Source of the DNA: Limnephilus marmoratus | Lineage: Eukaryota > Arthropoda > Insecta > Trichoptera > Limnephilidae | Length of the DNA: 64,000 nucleotides | NCBI GenBank assembly: GCA_917880885.1 | Contig: OU862928.1 | Span: 39,234,962 to 39,298,961, forward strand | Reading direction: 5' to 3' | Part shown: positions 1 through 11,251 of the stretch, piece after piece | Numbering within the stretch: the first letter of the stretch is position 1 | Layout of the letters: every line of letters begins with the position of its first letter | Position numbers and translations under genes: made by a program | The notes under the pieces: model-generated | Seen by the model: only the letters and a program-made list of their open reading frames with translations | Told to the model about the DNA's origin: nothing | Databases searched by the model: none

Positions 1-131
1 AAAAAAAGATAATAAGCTAATAGTAGTAGAAAGAAAACAAAAGAAATAATAATATTAAGCTTTCAGGATTCTGTGAGCACATAAGGAGCCAGTATTTTTC
101 TCCAGTGTGCATCAATACTGGATGATGGACT

Positions 132-2731
132 CAGTAGCGTAGCGAGGGGGGGGCGGGGGGGGCGGACCGCCCCGGGTGCCACCCGAGGAGGGGGTGACAC
201 TCGAACGTGGAGAAAAAACTTACGAAACTGCAAAATTGCCGTAAAAAATATTTTACACGTTAACACTGATTGTTATTTTGCTCTATGGCTTGGTTGGTCG
301 GGGATTCCCGAAAAATGTTTTTTTTGTTCCTAGCTCAGTCGGGGATTTCCCTGAAATATTCCTTGTGTCATTCTAATTTCGTTCGTTTATTGTGATTACC
401 ATAGACTCGTGAAGTGAATTGTTATCTATGGACTGACGTGAATTAGTGAAGAAGTTATTATTGTGTTAGCGTGTTTAATAGTGCTGAAAGACCAGTTTGA
501 AAAACAAGGCAGGTAGGTGTGAATTTTTAGATACCGTTTTGTAGCACATGAATAGTTACAGTCGGGACAAGAAAAAGGTTTTTCATGAATGTGAGTTAGC
601 AAGTGCCGTTTTAGTTATTTTTTTCGAGAATAAGAATAGTTTCAGTCAGGACAAGAAATAGTTTTTTTTCCACTGTCGGTTAACGTGTGATTTTTAGATT
701 TCTCTTCGTAGTACATGAATAGTTGCAGTTGGAACATGAAAAAGGTTTTTCTCCGCACTTAGTCAGCAACTGACTTATTATGTATCCCTTTTGAGAACAC
801 GAATAGTTACAATCAGGACATGAAAAAGGTTTTTCTCTTCTGTAAATCGTACATGGATTTTAAAATCTTCCCTTTGAAAACTTGTATTACTGCAGTCGGG
901 ACATGAAAAAGCTTTTTGTCCAGTATGGGTAAGCATGTGAATTTTTAGATACCGTTTTGTAGCGCATGAATAGTTACAGTCGGGACAAGAAAAAGGTTTT
1001 TTATCACTGTGAGTTAGCAAGTGCCGTTTTAGTTATTTTTTTCGAGAATAAGAATAGTTGCAGTCAGGACAAGAAATAGGTTTTTTTCCACTGTCGGTAA
1101 ACGTGTGATTTTTAGATTTCTCTACAAAGTACATAAATAGTTGCAGTTGAAAAATGAAAAAAGGTTTTTCTCCACACTGAGTCAGCAACTGACTTCATTT
1201 GTATCCCTTTTGAGAACACGAATATTTACAATCAGGACATGAAAAAGGTTTTTCTCTTCTGTGAAAAGTACTGCGGATTTTTAAATCTTTCCTTTGAAAA
1301 CTTGGATTACTGCCGTCGGGACATGAAAAAGGTTTTTTATCACTGTGAGTTAGCAAGTGCCGTTTTAGTTATTTTTTCGAGAATAAGAATAGTTGCAGTC
1401 AGGACAAGAAATAGGTTTTTTTCCACTGTCGGTAAACGTGTGATTTTTAGATTTCTCTTCATAGTACATGAATAGTTGCAGTTGGAACATGAAAAAGGTT
1501 TTTCTCCACACTGAGTCAGCAACTGACTTCTTATGTATCCCTTTTGTCAACACGAATAGTTACAATCAGGACATGAAAAAGGTTTTTCTCTTCTGTGAAT
1601 CATACTGTGGACTTTTAAATCTACATTTTGAGGACTTGTATAACTGCATTCAGATCATGAAAAAGGTTTTACTCCACTCTCAGTAAGCTTATGAATCATA
1701 GTGGAGTAAAGTGTTGCTCCATATGGAAACCTTTGTAAAATTACTTTCTTCAGGGCCTTCTCACTCCTCAGTGTAGCTAATGTAAAACAAAATATGTGTT
1801 GTAAAACCATGTAGGTGTATTAAAGGTAAGACAGTATTAAATTGTGGAGATCCGGAAGGAATGAAAGGCCGATAAATATAATAATATTTTCCCAATTTGT
1901 TTATGAATTACAATTTAAAACAATAAAATAAACAATATACGCATGGACCTATTGCGAGTTTGAAATCTCTTGTTTCATTTTTACCGCAAACGCGATTAAA
2001 ACAAGAAAAAGGTATTTAAGCGACTTATTTCCAGTACTTTGCGCAATTTAATTGAGACTTTTAGGTAAAAATAGTCACTTGGGTGTTACGTAACGTTTAA
2101 GGGGAGGGAGGTACAGAAAAATGTTACGGCGCGTTGCATGGGGGGAGAGAGGGTCAAAATTTTTCAAAAATTGTGTTACGTTATACTTGAACGCCCCCTT
2201 TACTATTTCACGATTGAAATTTTATCGTTACACTCTGAACACAAAACTGGTTTTAACCTAAGTATTGGTTATTATGTTTTCATGACAGCAAATGATTTTT
2301 TTCAGATTTTTGCAGCATATAAGAATTGAAGACTCCACACGGAACTCTGTTATTTGTAGCTATATGGCTCGGTGGGTCAGCATTCCCCAAAAATTCTGTT
2401 ATTTTATTTTCGTTTGGAGATTCCCGTGAAATCTTCCTCGCTTTTCTCCTGTGTCATTCTCATTTCTTTCGTACAATGTGATTGACGGGAACTCGCGAAG
2501 GAAATTTTCACCTATCGATTGTTGAAAAAGCTGTTATTCTGTTAGTGTTTTAATTTTGAGGATAACAATTTTTTTTTACATATTTGACTAGCTAGAATTT
2601 GTTTTTTTTTTATATATTTTAGGAAGTCAAAATTTGTGTTTTGAATTTCTCAAAAAAAAAAAAAAAATGGGGGGGGGGGGGTGACACCGCGTTTTCCGCC
2701 CCGGGTGCCACCCATGCTAGCTACGCCACTG
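132..2731. mobile_element. non-autonomous hAT-like element, 2.6 kb, with 8-bp TSD
   Basis: The left end begins CAGTAGCGTAGCGAGG and the right end finishes CTAGCTACGCCACTG, so the tips are inverted (CAGTRGCGTAGC). Both ends also carry GC-rich blocks containing CCGCCCCGGGTGCCACCC, lying in the same orientation rather than inverted. The element is flanked by a perfect 8-bp duplication, GATGGACT, at 124-131 and 2732-2739. An 8-bp TSD with CAGNG-type tips is characteristic of hAT transposons. No hAT transposase is visible inside. The cargo is the zinc-finger array at 560-1690 plus AT-rich sequence. Poly-G and poly-A runs near both ends are probably prone to length change. Confidence 0.8.
560..1690 (-). 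pseudogene. decayed C2H2 zinc-finger array inside the hAT-like element
   Basis: Read on the minus strand, this region is a chain of classical C2H2 fingers of 28 residues (84 bp), for example KPFSCPDCNYSCATKRYLKI followed by HMLTH, joined by variants of the TGEKP linker. Cysteines and histidines fit CX2C-X12-HX3H. Frameshifts and stops break the chain into several frames, so it is not one intact protein. Blocks beginning near 591, 1010 and 1345 repeat one another: the spacings (419 and 335 bp) are one base short of five and four finger units, so multi-finger blocks were duplicated and the copies slipped out of frame. Such proteins normally bind DNA in the nucleus; this copy looks dead. Confidence 0.75.
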
Positions 2732-3516
2732 GATGGACTGAAGCGGGCTTCCGTGACGAGGATGTTTCCAGAGCTGGTTATCCTTTCATTGGTTATATAA
2801 TCATCAGTTCCAATTTTGAAAATTTTTGAGCAAATTTGAATTCATTCCGCAAAAATATTTCACGACACAAGACATTGAGATATCAATGACACATTAAGAC
2901 ATTTAAATTTAGAATTTAAAATAAAATTATTATTTTGAATTTTACTTTCACGGTTTAAGTGTGACCTTGGCCATACAAAATTTCTTAAATTTAGTTTAAT
3001 TTTTTTAAAGCAACAATAAATTACATCGAAGAATAACTTATTTATTAAAAAAAAGTTTAATTAATGTATTATAAAGACAGAATAAAAATAATCGTTTGTT
3101 GCAAAATATTTGGGTGGGTACTTTATTATTTTTAATAACAAAATTATTATATTTGATTTTGAGCAGGTACCTACGTAATAACACCGACAAATTTGTAAAA
3201 ATCGGACTTCCCGTTTCCTTATCAACTTTATTTTTTCTGCGCCTTAACCTCAAAATATTGAAACTTCTTTCAGATTTGTTTACAGTAGTTGACGTTGTCC
3301 GTAGTTGAAATTGGTGTTCATTATTCGTTATCAAATCATTACACGTTTGAAATGGCGCTTTATTTGCACCAAATCAATGTACACAAATAATAATTTAAAG
3401 ATTACAAATCGTGAGTATATTGTTTGATTATAAAGTGCATTTACCATTTACGCCTGTTGTTAATAATTCATGTTTGGATGCCGGTTTTACTAATGGCACA
3501 TAATTTTCTTTGAAAT

Positions 3517-3898
3517 TACGTCATGTTATTGAGCAATGATTATTTTAATTGTGATTTGATCAATATTTAGTGTTAAATTCTCAGTTTTCTCTAATGTTAT
3601 GATTATAACTTGTAAGTGATTTTTCGTGTCAACTTTATTCGTTCATCTGCCTGTCAAAATGAATCGGTCCAGCAAGGAATCGACATAAACCGAATACTGG
3701 AGACCCTGCGCAGAAAGGTACAGTTCTCTACGGTTTAGTGTAGACATTGTGGGATTTTTCTACGCAGGGTTTTCGGTTTATATAGATTCATTACCCTTAG
3801 GCCCTTCGTACATAGAAATACTCAATACGTGGCTGTGAGTAACCGCAAGTAGCCTACCGATATACTACTCTTTGCTGGTTTTCCTACAGCGAAATGTA
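3517..3898 (+). repeat. dispersed repeat, copy 1 of 2, with central hairpin
   Basis: This segment matches 62909-63307 over nearly its whole length, from ACGTCATGTTATTGAGCAAT to the end. Its centre (3680-3790) is an imperfect palindrome with arms containing ATAAACCGAA and CCCTGCGCAGAAA. The same kind of hairpin occurs alone at 27520-27622. The family is unidentified; a hairpin MITE inserted in an older repeat would fit. Confidence 0.65.
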
Positions 3899-4969
3899 CT
3901 GACCTTGATCATTTTTTCCTCACTTGATACATTGTATTTGGGTTCACCCGTACAAAGAAATAAATAATATTTGTAGGGTGCTCGTCTTTGTCAAGGAACT
4001 ACATGAGAATGATGTCAAATTGACTTATTTTTCTAATCTCAATTCATGCCGTCTCCACTAAATCCTTTCTTACATATTCCGGCAAATTATAGTTATTTAA
4101 ACATGGATTTTATCTCACCTCCAGAACTAATTTAACATTCAAATCATGTTCGGACCCCATTTGGGTCAAACGAGTGGTAGATTTGAATGCAACTCACGTA
4201 GCGAAATACCAGCATTGACAGTAGCATGCAATGGGATGTCAAACGCATTGTCGATGCGTAGCGTCGTGTAAGAACACTAGCAAAATAGTAGGCGGGTGGT
4301 ACGCTCAAAGGCACACGAAACTCGAGTCGCTTGTAAATATCTCAGAGTACAAATAACTTTACTTATCTGATGGGCTGTCGGGCTAAAGTTTAGAAGTACC
4401 GACAGCTTATATCAATGAAATCTTTCTAAAACTAAACTAAAAATGTTAAACACATGATGTTACGTTGTAAGAAAGCTTCGTCCCTTTTTAACTAACCAAT
4501 TTTAACGTCTCGCCATTTCCCCGTAGCGGTCGTAGAACTACACAGTTAGAGGCGCTATTGCATACTAATGTCTCGTCGAAACGTGCACGCATATATCGCA
4601 TTTTTGTAGTATCCCGTCTATATAACCAGAATTTATTTAATTTTTATGGATATCTTAGTTTTGTAGTAATTATGGGTGATTTTAAGTAATAACTTGTAAA
4701 ATAAATATATATTTTTTGTTTGTTTTGTTTTTGAAGTGAAAACTTTTTTACCACCATTGCGATTTGAAATTCGATGTAACGAAAAATAGTAACACTAAAA
4801 AGAGACAAACACATACATCTGTAGGATTTAGCCTGAGAGAAAAAGAGATAAAATAATCGGTCTCCTCTTTGTGCGCTGCTTCGTAGCCTCCTAACTCTTG
4901 TCTACTTTAGTTTTCCGAAGGTTTCACTTCTTCCGTGTGTGAATTGCACACTCTGTATTTATTTTTTAT
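3899..4969. other. AT-rich stretch, nothing identified
   Basis: No reading frame with recognisable protein content, no terminal repeats and no tRNA-like boxes were seen. Short ORF-like stretches are not supported by composition. Confidence 0.5.
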
Positions 4970-5080
4970 ATGAATACCTCACAAGAGTCCCAACTGCTCA
5001 TGTCTGGAGTCAGTGAGACTATGGCATCCTCAATTGGGGTATGTTGTGAGGCTGAAGGTAGTGGGGATGGGAGGGAGAGG
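4970..5080 (-). repeat. SINE 3' portion
   Basis: The segment from GAATACCTCACAAGAGTC to GAGGCTGAAGGTAGTGGGGA closely matches 34960-35075, where it is the distal part of a tRNA-headed SINE read on the minus strand. The tRNA-like head is absent here. Confidence 0.55.
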
Positions 5081-5639
5081 AAATTACAGGTTCCGTGTGA
5101 CACTACAGCATATTATAATTGGTGACCGGACATTTTCAGAAAGAAACCAATTAAGAAGCACCTCAGAAAGGTCATTAAGAGTGATGATAAAAAAATATTA
5201 AAAAATAAATTAAGTTTGGTAGGGTTACCGGCTGTTTTAAAATTATTTTTTCATAGCTTTTAGTGACCTTTCAGAGATGTTTCTGCGTTGGCATGGAACC
5301 ATTATAATCCGTTTAGGCCACGCCCAAAAACTGCATTGAACGTATAGTGTCGTGTGACAGGTTTTAAACTGTGAAAAAAGGAGTTTTCTGTGAAATAATT
5401 TAACTTGCGTTACAATTTTTACGTTATAACATTGTTATCTCAATTTGTCATTACGATAAATATAAGATAAGTATACAAAGTCCTCCCAATCATTTGCTAC
5501 CATTCATGTGTACACACGTCACTTCCTTCTATGATATAATTAAAATTAATGTGCCAATGTCAATTTAATCAATTTTATGCATTGTTTCTGCTGCCCTCCA
5601 CACTGGTGACTAACTAGTTGTTAAACCCACAAAAATCGG

Positions 5640-5790
5640 TCGCATTTTGTCAGAAAGTAAAAGTATTTCTGCTTTGCAATAAAATCTAAATAAATGGTAT
5701 ATTTGCGAACATATCCGAAAACTAAAAACTGTTTTTGGCAAAAGGCAACCACATATTTATTCTTTGAGTGCACTTTACAATTTTTTCAGC
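5640..5790 (+). repeat. short dispersed repeat (copy)
   Basis: A motif with AATAAAATCTAAATAAATGG and CATATCCGAAAACTAAAAAC recurs in diverged form near 9750-9860, 13745-13850 and 27895-28025. Family unknown. The 13745 copy is the flank of the Helitron at 12486-13742, which makes these copies useful as empty sites. Confidence 0.5.
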
Positions 5791-5917
5791 CAAACTCGTC
5801 GCTCATTGCTTATCCTTATCATTGCTTATCTTCTTGCGGCGACCACGATTGTGGTCGTCCTTCTTATCTGAAACAAAAAAATCGAACGGCGTTTTAATCT
5901 GTGAAGTTTGAACTAGG

Positions 5918-6617
5918 ATTTTTTTTTTTTACGTGAGCTCCACACAGGAGGCCCTGAGGAAAATAATTTTCGGGATGCTGAGTGGGGGGGTTCTTTTAGG
6001 AAGAAGGAGAGGAGGGTTCTGGGAAGGAAAAGGGTTAAAGGGGTGGGTAGGAATCTGGGGTTCAGTGTGTCCTGGTCGCGTATTTACAATCCCTACCACG
6101 TTTCAGTCGCGCTACGGACTGAATCGCGGTAGGGATTGTAATGCATAAATCACCTTACAAACACTACCGCATTTCAGTCGCGCTACTGACTGAATCGCGG
6201 TAGGGATTGTAATGCATAAATCACCTTACAGACACTACCGCATTTCAGTCGCGCTACTGACTGAATCGCGGTAGGGATTGTAATGCATAAATCACCTTAC
6301 TAACACTACCGCATTTCAGTCGCGCTACTGACTGAATCGCGGTAGGGATTGTAAATACGCGTCCTGGTCATCTGCCTCCAAGACCTAGACAAACCTCACC
6401 CCATGAACCCGGGCAACCCTGCTAAATCACCAAACGTAGCGAACCACTTGGGGAGACCTATGGCAGAGGTGTTGGTTATCCAATAAAGGTTCCCATGGCG
6501 GCGGTACCCATACCCGTCTCCCAAATTGAAAGGGTAATTATCCACTGGAGCGATTATGGTCGAAAAATGGACCACTTTTATTTTTCTGCGATTTATAGCG
6601 GTCCAAAATTGGACCAT
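5918..6617 (-). repeat. dispersed repeat family with shared peptide, copy A
   Basis: Read on the minus strand, it shares its sequence with 49085-49575 and, in part, 29255-29400. The three copies share a peptide-like stretch including NTSAIG, PKWFATF and LAG, and their far ends share TTACGTRAGCTCCAC. The copy is interrupted by the palindromic MITE at 6077-6361. It may be the 3' part of a retroelement; no RT motif is visible. Confidence 0.55.
6077..6361. mobile_element. palindrome-rich MITE with 71-bp internal tandem repeats
   Basis: The ends are inverted (CGCGTATTTACAATCCCTAC and its complement) and the insert is flanked by TCCTGGT at 6070-6076 and 6362-6368; the direct match extends to 9 bp (GTCCTGGTC). 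Inside are four units of a 71-bp repeat, each a near-palindrome of the form CTACCGCATTTCAGTC-loop-GACTGAATCGCGGTAG. It has no coding capacity. A 7-9 bp TSD and long terminal palindromes suggest a Mutator-like or other foldback MITE; the superfamily is uncertain. Confidence 0.75.
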
Positions 6618-6619
6618 AT

Positions 6620-7210
6620 TTTCCTACCATTCGTACAACATTTATTGTAATTATTTAAAAAATAGCCAGCCATTTATTTTAAAACGAAGCTATTGAAATG
6701 CTTTATCTATTATGACCACAGATGTTGCAAATTCGAACTTCGCAGACTATTTTAGAACGATGTTAAAAATAATTTTTTAAAATATTTTTTTCACATCGAA
6801 TTTTTGATCAGCTTTTTACTGTTGAAATTAAGTCCTTTTTTCTACAGATATACACCTTTCATTATCAAGTATACCACAGACAACATACAGAAATCGAAAA
6901 TATTCTATGTTGACTCGAATATGAATACCCCTCACCACAGTTTGAAAGTAACAACACGCAGGATTTGCGCGGTTATAAACTTTACGATTTTTTATAAATC
7001 CAACAAATATGAGATAGGTAAATTCATTGGCTATATAGCACTAAAATATTTTTTTATGTCTCCATGTTAAAATTCGAAGGTATGATTCTTTTAATGTTGG
7101 CGAAAATTTAAAAAAATGATCTTCTGGGAAATCTCGAGCAAGCGAGGTAAATTTATTTATTTCGCGTGGTCGCTTCAGTCGTTAAAAAAAGTGACCGGAC
7201 AACTCAGAAT
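6620..7210. other. AT-rich, no gene seen
   Basis: No protein-like reading frame or terminal repeat was identified. A short plus-strand frame at 6804-7070 lacks any recognisable motif. Confidence 0.45.
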
Positions 7211-7214
7211 GATA

Positions 7215-7640
7215 TCAACTCAGAACCTCCTTTGAAAAGAATTTTTTTTTACATAACTCCACACAGGGAGGAATCACAGAGGCCGGAAAATCGTTCCACA
7301 GTCGAGCTGTTGAACTCAACGAGTCGTAGAAACAACCCATTCTCATGTGACTAATGTCAATCGTGTACATATGTTGGGCGCGTGTTTGGTGTGTTTCCCG
7401 ACTATGCACCGGTGCTGAGGGGATCGATGACGCTAGTTCCTCGGAGCATCTTCCATTATAATACTGGTAGAATGAGGACGGCATTCCCACCCGACGCCTG
7501 TGCTCTAAAGATTGCAATCCGTTTGTTAAGTTAGGAGAATCTATCAGACGGATCGCCCGTTTCTGCACAGAGTCGAGGGTTTTTTTAGGTATTTTGGGAC
7601 TTCAGGCCAGAGGTGGTTACCAAATTCAACCTTGTACATA
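7215..7640 (-). pseudogene. non-LTR retrotransposon C-terminal fragment
   Basis: The minus strand encodes VQKRAIRLIDSPNLT, SLEHRRRVGMPSSFYQYYNG, then TRLWNDFP, the conserved C-terminal region after the reverse transcriptase of Jockey/CR1-type LINEs. Upstream residues (HLWPEVPKYLKK) are present but out of frame, and the RT proper is missing, so this is a 5'-truncated, broken copy. Confidence 0.7.
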
Positions 7641-7744
7641 ATAGCAGTAGGGGATAGCAGGAGTGGAATGATCTCTGGCATTTTGAAATTATTTCTTTAC
7701 TATTCATCCGTTTGCAATAAAACTTTGGTGGGTTGTTGTGCCCA

Positions 7745-7965
7745 TGCCTGCGAATGTTTCTATATATACTGGTGAGCTATGGCATTATAAAATTTGTATA
7801 AAAAAAAAGCACGGGCTGTTTGAAAAATGGGTGTATTAGGGGACAAGTGAGAGAGATGGCAGGGAAGGTAGATGAGGTACACGGGAGGGGGAGAGGAATG
7901 CAGGGAAGGTGGAGGGGGGTCGCGGGAAGGAAGGGGGACGAATGGGAAAAGACACGCAGGGAGAA
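7745..7965 (+). repeat. Helitron-related fragment
   Basis: GCATTATAAAATTTGTATAA followed by a GA/GGG-rich stretch resembles the 3' portion of the Helitron copies at 13390-13742 and 16340-16947. The terminal CTAG hairpin region is not preserved. Confidence 0.45.
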
Positions 7966-7969
7966 ACAA

Positions 7970-9260
7970 TTTCTTTATTTAAGTAGCATTGCAATGCGTG
8001 CCGGGACTCACTGGTTTAAACTTATACATATAATATACATTTTTAACCTTTTCTCCGCGTTGAACTACTCCATTTTTTCAATACCCATACGCGGTACATG
8101 TATATGTCATATTTCAAATACCTATCCAACCAATTTTATGTCAAATTACAGCATATTATGGCATGATTTATCATACTATATAAACAGATGAGATTATTAT
8201 CTACAATTTGAAACCAAATCGTCGTCTGTAAACACTCCTAGATGTTTATAAAAACAAAAAACGTAAAAAACGTACCCATATTATCTCAAAGAGGGCGCCA
8301 TTTATCCGCGTGCGTGTACTCAGGACACTGCGTTGATAGACACAAGTGGTACCTCATAATTAATTCGTATAAACAAGTTCTAAAACTTCTGATGACACTA
8401 AAATTAATAAAATTTTTATGTAAATTCAAAATCACACTTTCACAACATAAACAAACGTGTGCGAATACGCGCGATCTCGATAATAAATGTTATCGACGCT
8501 TGTCCAATTTGGTCAATCGAAATCGCATGGAGCGCCTGCGCAAACTACTAGCGCAAACTACTAGCGCCATCTGTGGGGTAAATTGAGAACTTTGCATTCA
8601 AAGGTACGAGGATACATTCACTTGATTATAGATGTTTTTTACGAAATACAATTTTACTTTCGAAATATGCCTGAAGGTGTCAGCATCGTGATAGTTACAC
8701 AAATGCCCTAGCGAGCGGGAAAAAATACTGTGACATAGTAGCGCTGTGATATCGGCAGTCGAAGTTAGCGTAACAAGGGCTGATACGGGCGCGTGTGAGG
8801 CATGGCTTTTGCCGTATCAACTGTTGTTACGATCGCGTGGAAAAAGTTAAAGTTAGTTTTCAAACTTAAAATAATTTTCAAAGTTTTAATATTGCAAGGC
8901 CTGCCAAAACGCTCCAAATCTATGGCGTGTCAGGGTGTGACACCACGGCGAAAATTTTTGTCATTCAATGGAAACCTACTAAATGCTGGATTTTGTAATT
9001 TTGCTTTGCAATGAATTCGTTTTTAAATTTAATTTGCTTTGAATTTAATTTGCCAGATGGAAGCCACTTTTTATATTCAAATTTAATAACTTTTAATTCA
9101 GAATACAACAATTGAATAATATCAGCGTGTGTAAGAATTAAAAATACTATCATTTGCCACACTTTCTTTCTTTCAAATTCTTTTTTTCAAATTTCAAATG
9201 TCAGAGGGAGGGGGCGTAGGGGGGGGGGGAGTTATTTGTAGTAATTAAAAAAAATATATA
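7970..9260. other. intergenic; solitary piggyBac-like end and short repeats
   Basis: At 8043 TTAACCTTTTCTCCGCG resembles the left end of the TTAA-flanked element at 30653, but no matching right end was found. A direct duplication of GCGCAAACTACTA lies near 8540-8560. A G-rich run lies near 9210. No supported gene. Confidence 0.4.
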
Positions 9261-9263
9261 GTA

Positions 9264-10597
9264 TGGTCTGTCAATTAAGAGTAGAAAATATAAAAAATGG
9301 AACTACAAAATTTGTAGGCTGGCAACACCAATTTACCTGTCAAATATTATTTTAAAGTGCAATGACATTGAAAATACAGAACACTGTACACACATTAAAA
9401 AAAAAAATTTGTTCTTAAAAAAAAAATTAAATCAAAGAAGCACTGTTGTTAAGGTACCTACTTAATGACATAAATTTGATTAGATTGTCTGTTACAAAGT
9501 GATTGGCTTGCATTTAATTTAACATAAATTTGAATTTAACAGTAGGTAGAAAGGAAGAATCATTAATGGTGAGTTTAGTTACTCTACTACTTTTAGATCT
9601 GAATGAGTTAAATATATTCAGATCTAAAATTAGAGACATGATCTAAAGCCCGGGTAACGCTAGTACGTACTTAACCCCTCTGAATTTTTGATCATATTCG
9701 CTTTTGGTGTCTCTAACAAAATGACATTTTACGAAAACTTTTTGTTATTACCGCTTCACAATTAAAGCTCTATAAATAAAACATTTCTGAATGTAGCCGA
9801 ATAGTAAAAACTGTTTTAGAAAGGTTACAAAATAGACTTTCAAATTATTATATTACAAATAAATATTAGCATTCGCAAATATTAAAATTTAGAACGCAAA
9901 CATTAAAAATAGGTAAAAATGACTCACGTGATGTTTTTATGTGAAAACGGTACTAAAATCACAGATTATATAAACAACAATACTTATTCTATTGTATAAA
10001 TGTGTAATAAAAATTTAAAATGCGGAGCGCGGTGGGCAAATTTGTGCGGGTAAATATTTTTTTCAACTACACGACTGACAGCTGATTCCTGTTATGTATT
10101 TCCATAGACAACTTGATAGGGATGTGCAGCTTGATCTACTATCGACCTTTTACTTTTTGTTTTAGGGATGTAACTAAAACAATAACGGAGTTAGAACGAT
10201 TTCTATGGAAACACACGCGCTGACGTGTAAACACGCTTATTGTACTTGACTGCTGTCCTATTTTTAACGCTTATATCTACTTACGTTGCGGAGGGGTTAA
10301 GCTAATATTAAATAAATGTGAGCAATTTCTAAAGTGTGGTTTATATTTTATTACAATATCGTTATTCTTCATTATCTTAACACAAAATTTCAAACGTAGA
10401 ATAATAATATACCTATATGCAATTATAATTTTGAGATCAGTGGGTATCTACCTATATTGCAATGAAAATTTTTTTTTCACTTTTACGCCTTTTTAATTTT
10501 TATTAAAAATGTAGGTTACACAGCTTTAGATTATCACCATGGTTACATATTTAATATTGCCATTTGAACAACAGTGGCGCCCTCCTATTTTTTCCGT
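9264..10597. mobile_element. TA-flanked DNA transposon, copy 1 (right end lost)
   Basis: The left end, after TA, reads TGGTCTGTCAATTAAGAGTA and matches the ends of the copy at 36408-48750. The right part (GCAATGAAAA, AAATGTAGGTTACACAGC, CAGTGGCGCCCTC) also matches and stops where a LINE fragment begins. The copy lacks about 430 bp present at 48240-48670 of the other copy and carries an inserted piggyBac-like MITE. No transposase was seen. The TA flank suggests a Tc1/mariner-type origin. Confidence 0.65.
9675..10296. mobile_element. piggyBac-like MITE with TTAA target site
   Basis: TTAA flanks both sides (9671-9674, 10297-10300). The ends read CCCCTCTG and, inverted, CCCCTCCG. The related copy at 36408-48750 has no insert at the matching place (around 36755), where the flanking sequences join directly. 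Non-coding. Confidence 0.7.
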
Positions 10598-11076
10598 CCA
10601 TAATGGAGCACTGGTACCTACCCTGATGTATGGCATGAGGCATGTAACTGGCAGAGGAATGATGAAACTAGACTGAATGCTGTAGAAATGAGATCCCTGA
10701 GGCGAAAGTGTGGTAAAACCATGTACGATCATGTGAGAAACGTGGAGATCCGCAAAGAATGCAAGGCTGATGTAAGCGTAATGAGTAAAGTTAAGAAAGG
10801 GACACTCAGTTGGTTTGGGCATGTAGAGCGAATGAACGAGGAAAGGAGTGTTAGAAGAATATATGACGCATATGGTAGAAAAGTCGAGGATGCCCAAGAA
10901 AGATATGGCACCACCAAGTGAATCAGATACTTGAGTCGGGCGATGTCAAGAGTCAGAATAATAGAAGAGCATATATGAGACGATGTATGAATGTAATCGA
11001 GGCAATGGATGTGTGCCAAGACCGAGTTGTTTGGCCGTCCGTCCTCTCTGCCTACCTCTGCGGGGAAACGGCGTGA
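10598..11076 (+). pseudogene. LINE reverse transcriptase C-terminal fragment
   Basis: The plus strand encodes LNAVEMRSLRRKCGKTMYDH, then WFGHVERMNEERSVRRIY, and after frame breaks ends in VCQDRVVWPSVLSAYLCGET and a stop at 11074-11076. This is the recurring tail of RTE-related LINE ORF2 proteins. The polymerase palm is missing. Confidence 0.7.
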
Positions 11077-11251
11077 TGATTAGTTAAAAAAAATATGTTA
11101 TTCTTGTCTCTGTTTGTATTATTTGTCCTTTATTATATTTTTTAATTTTTTTTGCAGAGTCCCTACAAGGATTTTAAATAATAAAGGAGGAGGAGAAATT
11201 TTAAAGGTATGTCATCATTACAAATTTGAAAGCGGTTTTAAAATATAAGTA

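Larger units (their letters stand above)
63..2830 (-). other. possible minus-strand exon tail split by a hAT insertion
   Basis: If the 132-2731 element and one copy of its target duplication are removed, the minus strand reads without a stop from about 2830 through the junction to a stop at 63-65, roughly 55 codons. The segment contains ITSSGNILVTEARFSPSSSI (across the junction) and ends in APYVLTES. I do not recognise the protein and no start codon or splice site was established, so this may be a gene tail, an older transposon fragment or chance. Confidence 0.25.

Noticed and set aside
6077..6361. CRISPR-like array
   Set aside because: The 71-bp units are contiguous tandem palindromes without unique spacers, bounded by terminal inverted repeats, in eukaryotic DNA.
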